Source: JAHEDH01 sp965364515
Lineage (GTDB): Bacteria > Actinomycetota > Acidimicrobiia > Spongiisociales > ZC4RG35
Direction: 5' to 3'
DNA length: 12,782 nt
NCBI GenBank assembly: GCA_965364515.1
Contig: CBDTXZ010000085.1
Span: forward strand, 1 to 12,782
Shown here: positions 5,148 through 12,782 of the stretch, in pieces
Position numbering within the stretch: position 1 is the stretch's first letter
How the letters are laid out: each line of letters opens with the position of its first letter
Made by a program: the position numbers and the translations under genes
The notes under the pieces: generated by a model
Databases searched by the model: none
The model's input: the letters and a program-made list of their open reading frames with translations, nothing else
Told to the model about the DNA's origin: nothing

Positions 5148-7610
5148 GTGTCAGAAACCACGGTCACCGGACAGATCGGCGGCAAGACGCTGTCGTTCTC
5201 GACCGGCAAACTCGCCGGGCTCGCCGACGGATCCGTCGTCGCCCGGCTGGGTGACAGCATCGAGATGCTGGTCACCGCCACCGCAAACAAGAAGATGCGT
5301 GAAGGAATCGATTTCTTCCCGCTCACCGTCGATTTCGAGGAACGGATGTACGCAGCAGGGAAGATTCCCGGCTCGTTCTTCCGTCGTGAGGGTCGCCCCT
5401 CCGAGGACGCCATCCTGGCGTGCCGCTTGATCGACCGCCCACTCCGCCCTTCGTTCGCCGACGGCTTCCGCTGTGAGACGCAGGTCGTCATCACGTCGCT
5501 CGCCGTCGATGAGGACAATCCCTTCGACGTGCTTTCGTTGAACGGGGCTTCGGCGGCACTGTCCGCCAGCCCGATCCCGTTCCAGGGTCCGATCGGCGGC
5601 ATCCGCCTGGCCCTCAAGGACGGGGAATGGGTTCCGTTCCCCACCTACGAAGACCTCGACGAGTCCGTCTTCGACCTCGTCGTTGCAGGGCGCAGAAACC
5701 CGGACACGGGCGAGATCGACATCATGATGGTCGAGGCGGGTTCGACCCCGTCCGGCGTCGAACTCATCAAGGACGGCGCGCCGGCTTCAGACGAGGACAC
5801 GGTCGCCCGTGGCCTCGAAGAGTCCAAGCAGTACATCGCTCAGCTCATCGACCTCCAGAACGAACTGGTGTCGAAGCTGGACATCCCTCAGGTCGAGTGG
5901 CCGCTTGCCGTCGATTACACCGATGAGATCCGTGACCGGGTCGCAGAGATCGCCGGTCCGAAGCTGCACGACGTGATTCGCATCGCCGACAAGACCGAGC
6001 GTGGCAACGCCGAGTCGACGGCTCGCGACGAAACGCTGGCGGCGCTCGGCTTCGCGGACGACGACACCGAGTCGATCGACCAGGCCAAGCGAGCCTTCAA
6101 GTCGGTGATGAAGGAGATGATGCGGGCACGCGTCGTCCACGAGGGCATCCGGATGGACGGGCGAGGCCCGGCCGACATCCGTCCCCTCAGCGCTGAGGTC
6201 GGCGTCGTTGCGCGGACTCACGGTTCCGGACTGTTCCAGCGAGGCGAGACCCAGGTGCTGAACCTCACGACGCTCGGGATGCTTCGGATGGAGCAGCAGC
6301 TCGACACGCTCGGCATCATCGAGTCGAAGCGCTACATGCACCACTACAACTTCCCGCCGTTCTCGGTCGGGGAGGCCGGATTCATGCGCGGCCCCAAGCG
6401 CCGCGAGATCGGTCACGGGGCGCTCGCCGAAAAGGCCGTACTCCCGGTCGTGCCGGACTCCGACGAGTTCCCGTATGCGCTGAGGCTCGTTTCCGAGGTG
6501 CTGAGCTCGAACGGTTCGACCTCGATGGCATCGGTGTGCGCTTCGACGCTGTCGCTGATGGATGCCGGCGTGCCGATCATCGAACCGGTGGCAGGTATCG
6601 CCATGGGGCTCATCTCGGTCGACGGCAAATACTCGACGCTCACCGACATCATCGGAGCCGAGGACGCCCTGGGCGACATGGACTTCAAGGTCGCAGGAAC
6701 CGCCGACGTCATCACAGCCTTGCAGCTGGACACGAAGCTCGCCGGACTCCCGTCCGATGTGCTCACAGGAGCACTGTCGCAAGCCAAGGATGCGCGTCTC
6801 AAGATCCTCGACGTCATGAAGCAGGCCATCTCGGCTCCCCGCGAGGAGCTCAACAAGTATGCGCCGCGCATCGAGTCGATCGAGATCCCGAAGGACAAGA
6901 TCGGCGAGGTCATCGGCCCGAAGGGCAAGGTCATCCGCGAGATCGAGGAAGAGACCGGAGCAACGCTCGAAATCGTCGAGGAGGGAAACATCGGCATCGT
7001 TCGGATCGCCTCCACCGACAAGGACGTGCTCGAGGACGCCAAGATGCGCGTCATGATGATCGCAAACCCGCCGGAGCCCGACCTGGGTGCCACCTACGAG
7101 GGCACCGTGGTGAACATCACCAAGTTCGGTGCCTTCATCAACGTGCTCCCCGGCAGAGACGGCCTCCTGCACATCTCGAAGATCGATCGTGATCGTCGGG
7201 TCGACCAGGTCGAGGACTACCTCGAGCTCGGTCAGAAGGTCAATGTCGTGCTCACCGAAGTCGACGACCGCGGCAAGCTGTCGCTCGAGCTCGCCGAAGG
7301 CGAGAAGCTCGAGCCCTCGGAGGCCGCCAAGGCCCGTTCCGGAGGCTCTGGTGGCGGCGGCGGTCGTGACCGTGACAGCCGTGATCGCGGCGACCGCGGC
7401 GGACGCGACGGTGGAAACCGTGGCGGAGGTGACCGAGGTCGCGACCGCGGCGGACGTTCCGACCGGGATGGTCGTGGACACGGCTCGTCCGGTGGCGGCG
7501 ACTCCAAGGGTGGCAGCGAATCCAAGAGCGGTGGCGACTCCAAACGTCGTCCGGCTCCGTCGTTCGATGACGCCGTGGACACTCTGATCGAGAAGATCGA
7601 AAAGAGCTGA
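5148..7610 (+). CDS. pnp: Polynucleotide phosphorylase (PNPase)
   Basis: PNPase degrades RNA 3' to 5' by phosphorolysis and can add tails in reverse. The 820-residue product has a first RNase PH domain (FFRREGRPSEDAILACRLID near residue 80) and a linker helical domain. The catalytic second RNase PH domain starts near 335 (RMDGRGPADIRP) and includes SNGSTSMASVC (454-464) and EDALGDMDFK with D506, D512 and K514. A KH domain (about 575-632, loop GPKG 590-593) and an S1 domain (about 647-715) follow. Residues 730-799 form a Gly/Arg/Asp/Ser-rich low-complexity tail, and the protein ends in a short helix (FDDAVDTLIEKIEKS). The GTG start has a strong AAGGAGA site at 5137-5143. The next genes are not the pepR/dapB often found after actinobacterial pnp. 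Confidence 0.97.
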   Translation: MSETTVTGQIGGKTLSFSTGKLAGLADGSVVARLGDSIEMLVTATANKKMREGIDFFPLTVDFEERMYAAGKIPGSFFRREGRPSEDAILACRLIDRPLRPSFADGFRCETQVVITSLAVDEDNPFDVLSLNGASAALSASPIPFQGPIGGIRLALKDGEWVPFPTYEDLDESVFDLVVAGRRNPDTGEIDIMMVEAGSTPSGVELIKDGAPASDEDTVARGLEESKQYIAQLIDLQNELVSKLDIPQVEWPLAVDYTDEIRDRVAEIAGPKLHDVIRIADKTERGNAESTARDETLAALGFADDDTESIDQAKRAFKSVMKEMMRARVVHEGIRMDGRGPADIRPLSAEVGVVARTHGSGLFQRGETQVLNLTTLGMLRMEQQLDTLGIIESKRYMHHYNFPPFSVGEAGFMRGPKRREIGHGALAEKAVLPVVPDSDEFPYALRLVSEVLSSNGSTSMASVCASTLSLMDAGVPIIEPVAGIAMGLISVDGKYSTLTDIIGAEDALGDMDFKVAGTADVITALQLDTKLAGLPSDVLTGALSQAKDARLKILDVMKQAISAPREELNKYAPRIESIEIPKDKIGEVIGPKGKVIREIEEETGATLEIVEEGNIGIVRIASTDKDVLEDAKMRVMMIANPPEPDLGATYEGTVVNITKFGAFINVLPGRDGLLHISKIDRDRRVDQVEDYLELGQKVNVVLTEVDDRGKLSLELAEGEKLEPSEAAKARSGGSGGGGGRDRDSRDRGDRGGRDGGNRGGGDRGRDRGGRSDRDGRGHGSSGGGDSKGGSESKSGGDSKRRPAPSFDDAVDTLIEKIEKS

Positions 7611-7635
7611 GCTCGAATCGATTCGATGTGACGAC

Positions 7636-7662
7636 AGGGCCGGCCCATAACGGGCCGGCCCT
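7636..7662 (+). terminator. Strong hairpin after pnp
   Basis: AGGGCCGGCCC (7636-7646) pairs perfectly with GGGCCGGCCCT (7652-7662) around an ATAAC loop. Flanking CGAC and GTCG can extend the stem past one bulged C. It lies 25 bases after the pnp stop and upstream of the acyltransferase promoter, as expected for the end of the rpsO-pnp unit. The T-tract is poor, as is common in high-GC genomes. Confidence 0.75.
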
Positions 7663-7714
7663 CGTCGCGTCCTGCCTCCCGGTCGAGCCGAGGTCACGCT
7701 CGTGGTTTCCCGCC

Positions 7715-7743
7715 GTGGCACAAGCCGTGGGCACGCCTACGGT
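7715..7743 (+). promoter_or_regulatory. Candidate leaderless promoter of the acyltransferase gene
   Basis: GTGGCA (7715-7720, four of six matches to TTGACA) and TACGGT (7738-7743) are spaced by 17 bases. The -10 box ends 7 bases before ATG 7751, placing the transcript start at the codon itself. No Shine-Dalgarno is needed or seen. Confidence 0.5.
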
Positions 7744-7750
7744 TCCACAG

Positions 7751-8635
7751 ATGATCGTGTTCCCCGGTCGCCGGTTTGGCGTCTCATCACTCTCGGCTGT
7801 GCCGCGACTGCTGAGGTCCCTTGCAGCCGTGTTCTGGCGTGACGCCGATGCCATCATCGAATCCGCTCGAGACCAGGACTGGGCTCGCTACCAAGAGGTG
7901 TCGACACGCTGGGCTTCACGCATCCTGGACGTGACCCAGACGACCTCGGACATCGTCGGGTTGGAACACGTCGATCTCGAGGAGTCCTACGTGGTTGCTT
8001 CGCTCCACGAGAGCTTCGCCGACGCGGTCGCCCTCATGAATCTCCCGGTGCCGCTGGCATGGGTTGCCCGAGACGAGCTCACCGGCTGGAAGCCACTCGC
8101 CGCCTTCCTCGACACCGAGGCGGCAATCACGGTGAGCCCAGAGGAGCCGATCAGTGCCATGCGCACCCTTCTGTCCCAAGCACCGAAGGTGTTCGAGAGC
8201 GGACGTTCACTCGTCGTCTTCCCCCAGGGCACCCTCCTCGGTGTGGAGGCGGCCTTCTCATCCGGAGCATTTCAGATCGCCGACAAGTATCAGAGGCCGG
8301 TCCTTCCCGTGGTCGTCACGGGTACCCACCGTGTCTATGAATACCCCTTCAGCCCTGAGGTCCGGTTCGGCGAGACGATCAGGATGGAGGTGCTCCCCCC
8401 GGTGGCAGCGGGCAACGCAGTGGCAGAGATGGAGCGAGTCGAGCGCGAGATGAGCGAGGTGGCGTTGTCGGCTCAACCGGGCCCGCGCCGCTATCGACCG
8501 GAACGAGACGGCTATTGGGACGGCTACGCCTTCGAGATCTCCCCGGCCTTCGCCGAGCTGGCGGCCGAAATCGCCGATCACCGCCGCGTCGCAGCGGGTG
8601 GCGTCGTGGCGAACGCCGCAAAGCCGTTCAGGTAG
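7751..8635 (+). CDS. PlsC-like lysophospholipid/glycerolipid acyltransferase
   Basis: The 294-residue product resembles the LPLAT/PlsC acyltransferases that transfer acyl groups to lysophosphatidate or related lipids at the membrane. Motif I is LHESFADAVAL, an HX4D pair (H86, D91). Motif III reads VVFPQGTLLG (F157-T161), with Gln where FPEGT is usual. Motif IV is VLPVVVTGTHRV. The exact acceptor is unknown. An open frame extends upstream to ATG 7628, but those 41 residues run through the pnp terminator and look non-coding, and a promoter points to ATG 7751. The 3' end overlaps the convergent DUF1990 gene by 58 bases. Confidence 0.78.
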   Translation: MIVFPGRRFGVSSLSAVPRLLRSLAAVFWRDADAIIESARDQDWARYQEVSTRWASRILDVTQTTSDIVGLEHVDLEESYVVASLHESFADAVALMNLPVPLAWVARDELTGWKPLAAFLDTEAAITVSPEEPISAMRTLLSQAPKVFESGRSLVVFPQGTLLGVEAAFSSGAFQIADKYQRPVLPVVVTGTHRVYEYPFSPEVRFGETIRMEVLPPVAAGNAVAEMERVEREMSEVALSAQPGPRRYRPERDGYWDGYAFEISPAFAELAAEIADHRRVAAGGVVANAAKPFR

Positions 8636-9165
8636 CGGTTGGTCATTCTCCGTTGAATCAGGCGCCCGACGGGACCGATCATCGTGGTCAGGAGCCCAGC
8701 CGGCTTCGAGAAGGCGGCAACACGGAAGGTGACCGTGCCGTCGCCGTTGTGCAACACGGCGAACATCTCCTCACCGCGTTCGGGATGATGGGGGAGTGTC
8801 CCGTAGCTGAAACCGAAGCTCGTGCCGTCGTCGATGACGTGGACGATGCGGCAGGTTCCCGTCGCCCACACGCCAAGGACCCTGACTCCGAATGCCATCG
8901 TCTCGCCTTGCGTGAGAGCGGGCTTCTCCGGCGCCAGGACGCCGCCAACCGACCGATGGCCGGCCCAGCCTGCAACGGCGGCCTTGGCGGATTCCCAGTC
9001 GGCCACGACGGTCAGCTCGGAGCTGTGCCAGTGGTATCCAGGAGGGTGGACGCCAGTGATGCTCCCGCCAACACCCTCGTAGCTCAACTTCTGGTGTTCG
9101 GCAGCCGAGCGAAGGCGGTCGAGGTCTCGCTGTTTCGGGGCGAATGGGGAATAGCGTGCCGGCAC
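8578..9165 (-). CDS. DUF1990 (UPF0548) family protein
   Basis: The 195-residue product matches the DUF1990 pattern: YHWHSSELTVVADWESAK, a P-A-LTQGETMAF segment, TCRIVHVIDDGTSFGFSYGT, then LPHHPERGEEMF and a terminal GPVGRLIQRRMTNRYL. The family is widespread in Actinobacteria and plants and has no established biochemical role. An SRPBCC-like ligand-binding fold is possible but not shown here. The start is GTG at 9163-9165, with a -10 box six bases upstream and no Shine-Dalgarno. The last 13 or so residues (from AAFATTPP) extend past the usual family end and are encoded opposite the acyltransferase tail. Confidence 0.8.
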   Translation of the reverse strand: MPARYSPFAPKQRDLDRLRSAAEHQKLSYEGVGGSITGVHPPGYHWHSSELTVVADWESAKAAVAGWAGHRSVGGVLAPEKPALTQGETMAFGVRVLGVWATGTCRIVHVIDDGTSFGFSYGTLPHHPERGEEMFAVLHNGDGTVTFRVAAFSKPAGLLTTMIGPVGRLIQRRMTNRYLNGFAAFATTPPAATRR

Positions 9166-9171
9166 GTCGCC

Positions 9172-9200
9172 AAACTAACTGGCGGCCGGCCAACCGGTAA
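9172..9200 (-). promoter_or_regulatory. Candidate leaderless promoter of the DUF1990 gene
   Basis: On the minus strand TTACCG (9200-9195) and TAGTTT (9177-9172) are spaced by 17 bases. The -10 ends six bases before GTG 9165, so the transcript should begin at the start codon. The -35 match is weak (three of six). Confidence 0.45.
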
Positions 9201-9300
9201 TCGGCGTCACGCCGCGACCTCGACGAACGCATCAACCTGGTCTGGCCGGTGCCGTCGCTCCGAACTCTGGATGCGGTGAGAGGCACTGCTCGCGGGCGAT

Positions 9301-10977
<1,677 letters not shown>

Positions 10978-10984
10978 CACGGGG

Positions 10985-10990
10985 AGGCTA
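10985..10990 (-). promoter_or_regulatory. -10 box of a leaderless ettA promoter
   Basis: On the minus strand TAGCCT (10990-10985) is followed by CCCC and then GTGGTG. The second GTG (10977-10975) lies 7 bases from the box, the usual distance to a transcript start. No clear -35 was found. Confidence 0.45.
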
Positions 10991-11045
10991 GTGAGAGAGG
11001 CTTCGGCTGGTTCATCGAGATTCTTCGATTAGGAGTCATCCGATT

Positions 11046-11078
11046 GGGTACACGGGTCCGTACACACACGTGTAACCC
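11046..11078 (+). repeat. Inverted repeat in the DUF4397 upstream region
   Basis: GGGTACACG (11046-11054) pairs with CGTGTAACCC (11069-11078) with one bulged A. The block also holds two GTACAC copies (11048-11053 and 11060-11065) and the palindrome ACACGTGT (11066-11073). It lies just before the ribosome site of the DUF4397 gene, so it could be an operator or a 5' leader hairpin. No clear promoter for this gene was recognised in the 118-base divergent gap. Confidence 0.45.
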
Positions 11079-11098
11079 CCCAAGAGGAGGCATATCCG

Positions 11099-11890
11099 AT
11101 GAGAAAGCTCATCTCGCTGCTCACCGCAGCATTGCTCATGGCAGTACTCGCTGTCCCCGCATCGGCCCAGGAAGAGGCCCGTATCCATCTGATCCACGGC
11201 ATCCCCGACACGCCGGTCGACGTCGTCGCCGGTGGCGAGGTCGTCTTCGGTGACTTCCAGTTCGGCGACACCCAGGATCTCTCTGCCCTCGCCGGCGGCA
11301 CGCTGGAAGGTCTGCAGGTTCGCCTCGCCGGCACCGAGACGGTCGCCATCGACGCCGGTGACACTGCGCTCCCCGCCTCGGGCAACTACACGATCATCGC
11401 ACACCTCGACGAGGCCGGAACTCCGACGCTCGCAGTCTTCGAGAACGACACGTCGTCGATCGACGCCGGTGAAGGTCGTTTGATCGTTCGTCACACCGCA
11501 CAGGCGCCCGCCGTCGACGTGAAGGCCAACGGAGCAGTCGCCTTTGCCGATCTCACCAACCCGAACAGCGTGCAGGCAGACCTGCCGGTCGGCACCATCT
11601 CGGCCGAGGTCGTGCCCGCAGGTGCGGACGAGCCCGTCGTCATCGGCCCGGTCGATCTCGCCATCGAGGACGGCTCCGCCCTCATCGTCTACGCCGTTGG
11701 GTCACTCGACGCCGGCTCCGTCACCGCACTCACCGAGTCCATCACCGGTCTGGGCACGGCCCCGACCGCTGTCAACACCGGGAACTCGCCGGTCGGCACC
11801 ACGGTTCCGGTTTGGGCCGCCGGTCTCGGTGCACTGCTGCTCGTGAGCGCAGTCACCACCCGTCGCGCCCTCGTCAGCGCCCGCAGCTGA
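11099..11890 (+). CDS. Secreted DUF4397 repeat protein with C-terminal anchor
   Basis: This 263-residue protein has a Sec signal peptide (MRKLISLLTAALLMAVLAVP, probable cleavage after ASA at residue 23). Two DUF4397 units follow, starting RIHLIHGIPDTPVDV (28-42) and RLIVRHTAQAPAVDV (127-141). The C-terminus has AVNTG (224-228), a short polar spacer, a hydrophobic segment (about 236-252) and a basic tail with R255-R256. That layout is like a sortase sorting signal but has no LPxTG. DUF4397 is a beta-rich extracellular domain of unknown function. The ATG has a strong AGAGGAGG site at 11083-11090. The adjacent sortase gene suggests covalent cell-wall display; this is inference. Confidence 0.85.
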   Translation: MRKLISLLTAALLMAVLAVPASAQEEARIHLIHGIPDTPVDVVAGGEVVFGDFQFGDTQDLSALAGGTLEGLQVRLAGTETVAIDAGDTALPASGNYTIIAHLDEAGTPTLAVFENDTSSIDAGEGRLIVRHTAQAPAVDVKANGAVAFADLTNPNSVQADLPVGTISAEVVPAGADEPVVIGPVDLAIEDGSALIVYAVGSLDAGSVTALTESITGLGTAPTAVNTGNSPVGTTVPVWAAGLGALLLVSAVTTRRALVSARS

Positions 11891-11897
11891 TCAGGTC

Positions 11898-11932
11898 TGT
11901 GCGGGAGAGGGTGCGCACCCCTCTCCCGCACA
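11898..11932 (+). terminator. Perfect 14-bp hairpin between DUF4397 and sortase genes
   Basis: TGTGCGGGAGAGGG (11898-11911) pairs perfectly with CCCTCTCCCGCACA (11919-11932) around a 7-base loop. It starts 7 bases after the DUF4397 stop and ends 9 bases before the sortase ATG. There is no T-tract, so partial termination, 3'-end protection or translational control of the sortase are all possible. The only Shine-Dalgarno-like run near the sortase is inside the left arm. Confidence 0.7.
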
Positions 11933-11941
11933 CCCGAAACC

Positions 11942-12625
11942 ATGAAGTGGCGGCTCGCTCTCGTTCTCGTGCTGATCATCGCCGCGTGCGGCGGTACGGC
12001 GACGCAGGCTTCAGACGTGCCGACTGGGAACGATCGGCCCGACGTCGTGACCACGACGTCGACGACCGCGGCTCCAGAGGACCGGGACGAGATCGCAGAC
12101 GACCAGAGCGGTGTGTCGGACCTCGCCGACCGTACTCGCCCATTGGGGTCGGCACTCCTCCAACCACCTTCTGAACCCCTCCCTGTTCCTGTCGGTCTGG
12201 TCATCGATTCGATCGGAATCACATCGGCGCCGGTGATCGACGTCGGAGTCGAACCGAACGGAGAGATGGAGATCCCGGGAGCCTCGCAAGTGGGCTGGTA
12301 CCGATTCGGTCCGACACCTGGAGAGAACGGGTCGGCGGTGCTCGCAGCTCACATCGCCTTCAACGGCAGAGACGGGGTCTTCCGAGATCTCGATGACATC
12401 GAGGTCGGCGCCGTCGTCGAGATCGATTACGACGATGGGTCGTCCAAGCGCTTCGAGATCACAGAGACAGCGCAATATGCCAAAGACGAGCTCCCGGTCG
12501 ATCGCATCTTCGCCAAGGACGGCGCTCCGGAACTGACCCTCATCACCTGTGGCGGCGACTTCAACCGGTCGCTCAGGAGCTACTCCGACAACGTCGTCGC
12601 CTACGCCGTACCGCTTGACAGTTGA
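11942..12625 (+). CDS. Class F sortase, predicted lipoprotein
   Basis: Sortases are extracellular cysteine transpeptidases that join surface proteins to the cell wall. The 227-residue product starts with a lipoprotein-type signal (MKWRLALVLVLIIAACGG, lipobox Cys16). A Thr/Asp-rich linker follows, then the class F-like core VGLVIDSIGITSAPVIDVGV and VGWYRFGPTPGENGSAVLAAH. The catalytic triad can be assigned as H137 (LAAHIAFNGRDGVF), C203 (LTLITCGGDF) and R212 (SLRSYSDNVV). Most sortases carry a transmembrane anchor, so Cys16 lipidation would be unusual. There is no free ribosome site upstream of the ATG. It lies 51 bases after the DUF4397 stop and is probably cotranscribed with it. Confidence 0.88.
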   Translation: MKWRLALVLVLIIAACGGTATQASDVPTGNDRPDVVTTTSTTAAPEDRDEIADDQSGVSDLADRTRPLGSALLQPPSEPLPVPVGLVIDSIGITSAPVIDVGVEPNGEMEIPGASQVGWYRFGPTPGENGSAVLAAHIAFNGRDGVFRDLDDIEVGAVVEIDYDDGSSKRFEITETAQYAKDELPVDRIFAKDGAPELTLITCGGDFNRSLRSYSDNVVAYAVPLDS

Positions 12626-12678
12626 CCGTTCTTGTGACGATTACACCGATATTCCATCGGTTTGCGTCACAAGAACGG
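12626..12678. terminator. Bipartite hairpin between convergent genes
   Basis: The outer stem CCGTTCTTGTGACG (12626-12639) pairs perfectly with CGTCACAAGAACGG (12665-12678). An inner stem ACCGAT (12645-12650) pairs with ATCGGT (12656-12661) around ATTCC. It begins at the base after the sortase stop and ends 2 bases from the stop of the minus-strand gene. That placement suits a bidirectional terminator, although neither side has a T-tract. Confidence 0.7.
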
Positions 12679-12680
12679 AT

Positions 12681-12782
12681 TCACAGCTCGGTGGGGTCGA
12701 TGATCCAGACGTTTTCCTCGCCCAGTTCGGACTCGAGGCCCTTCACGAGGCGTGCGATCGCGCCGTCGGAGCGGTTCCACAC
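12681..12782 (-). CDS. C-terminal end of an unrecognised minus-strand protein (partial)
   Basis: Reading from the right edge, the minus strand encodes 33 residues (VWNRSDGAIARLVKGLESEL followed by GEENVWIIDPTEL) and a stop. GC-rich third positions, the residue mix and the terminator just beyond the stop support a real gene. The family is not recognised from this fragment and no function is proposed. Confidence 0.6.
   Translation of the reverse strand: MWNRSDGAIARLVKGLESELGEENVWIIDPTEL

Noticed and set aside
7390..7456. Repeated 16-base sequence as a mobile or CRISPR-like repeat
   Set aside because: The copies are in frame inside the pnp tail and encode the repeated DRGGR residues; two copies only, so it is protein low complexity.
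5787..7721. 644-codon open frame on the minus strand opposite pnp
   Set aside because: pnp is unmistakable on the plus strand. The antisense frame is a shadow of GC-rich codons and its product shows no recognisable domain.
7628..7750. N-terminal extension of the acyltransferase from ATG 7628
   Set aside because: It would translate through the strong post-pnp hairpin and a promoter-like pair, and its residues look non-coding.
9202..9214. CGGCG-TCA-CGCCG hairpin as an ettA terminator
   Set aside because: The 5-bp stem is too short, lacks a T-tract and lies about 90 bases past the ettA stop within the DUF1990 promoter region. No convincing terminator was found for ettA, so read-through into DUF1990 is possible.

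Overview
The window is high-GC, gene-dense chromosomal DNA from an actinobacterium. The lineage is inferred from class F sortase and DUF1990/DUF4397 families, EttA- and PNPase-type sequences, frequent GTG starts, and several -10 boxes lying 4-8 bases from a start codon (leaderless mRNAs). The exact class cannot be fixed from sequence reading alone; an Acidimicrobiia-like or other early-branching actinobacterium is a guess. No tRNA, rRNA, CRISPR or mobile element was seen.

Region 1 (1-3862, + strand) is the translation/RNA cluster: infB (3' end), ylxP, rbfA, nrnA and truB, with overlaps of 4-8 bases or a gap of 6 bases, then ribF after a gap of about 190 bases. The order resembles Bacillus infB-ylxP-rbfA-truB-ribC. 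IF-2 and RbfA act on the 30S subunit, TruB makes pseudouridine 55 in tRNA, NrnA recycles very short RNAs, and RibF makes FMN and FAD.

Region 2 (3855-7662, + strand) starts with a RidA-like protein lacking the canonical catalytic arginine and a STAS anti-sigma factor antagonist with its own apparent leaderless promoter. Then comes rpsO-pnp. The rpsO-pnp gap holds four successive hairpins and may contain a cis-regulatory pnp leader of the Actino-pnp type. PNPase carries a long Gly/Arg/Asp-rich disordered tail. A strong hairpin follows pnp.

Region 3 (7751-10990) holds a PlsC-like acyltransferase (+) whose 3' end overlaps a convergent DUF1990 gene (-) by 58 bases, then ettA (-), an ABC-F translation factor. 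All three have apparent leaderless promoters.

Region 4 (11046-12782) is a probable surface-protein cassette: a secreted two-repeat DUF4397 protein with a C-terminal membrane segment and basic tail, then a class F sortase that looks like a lipoprotein. A perfect 14-bp hairpin separates them. A bipartite hairpin follows the sortase and faces the 3' end of a convergent partial gene. The sortase/DUF4397 pair, the pnp leader and the PNPase tail are the most interesting parts.
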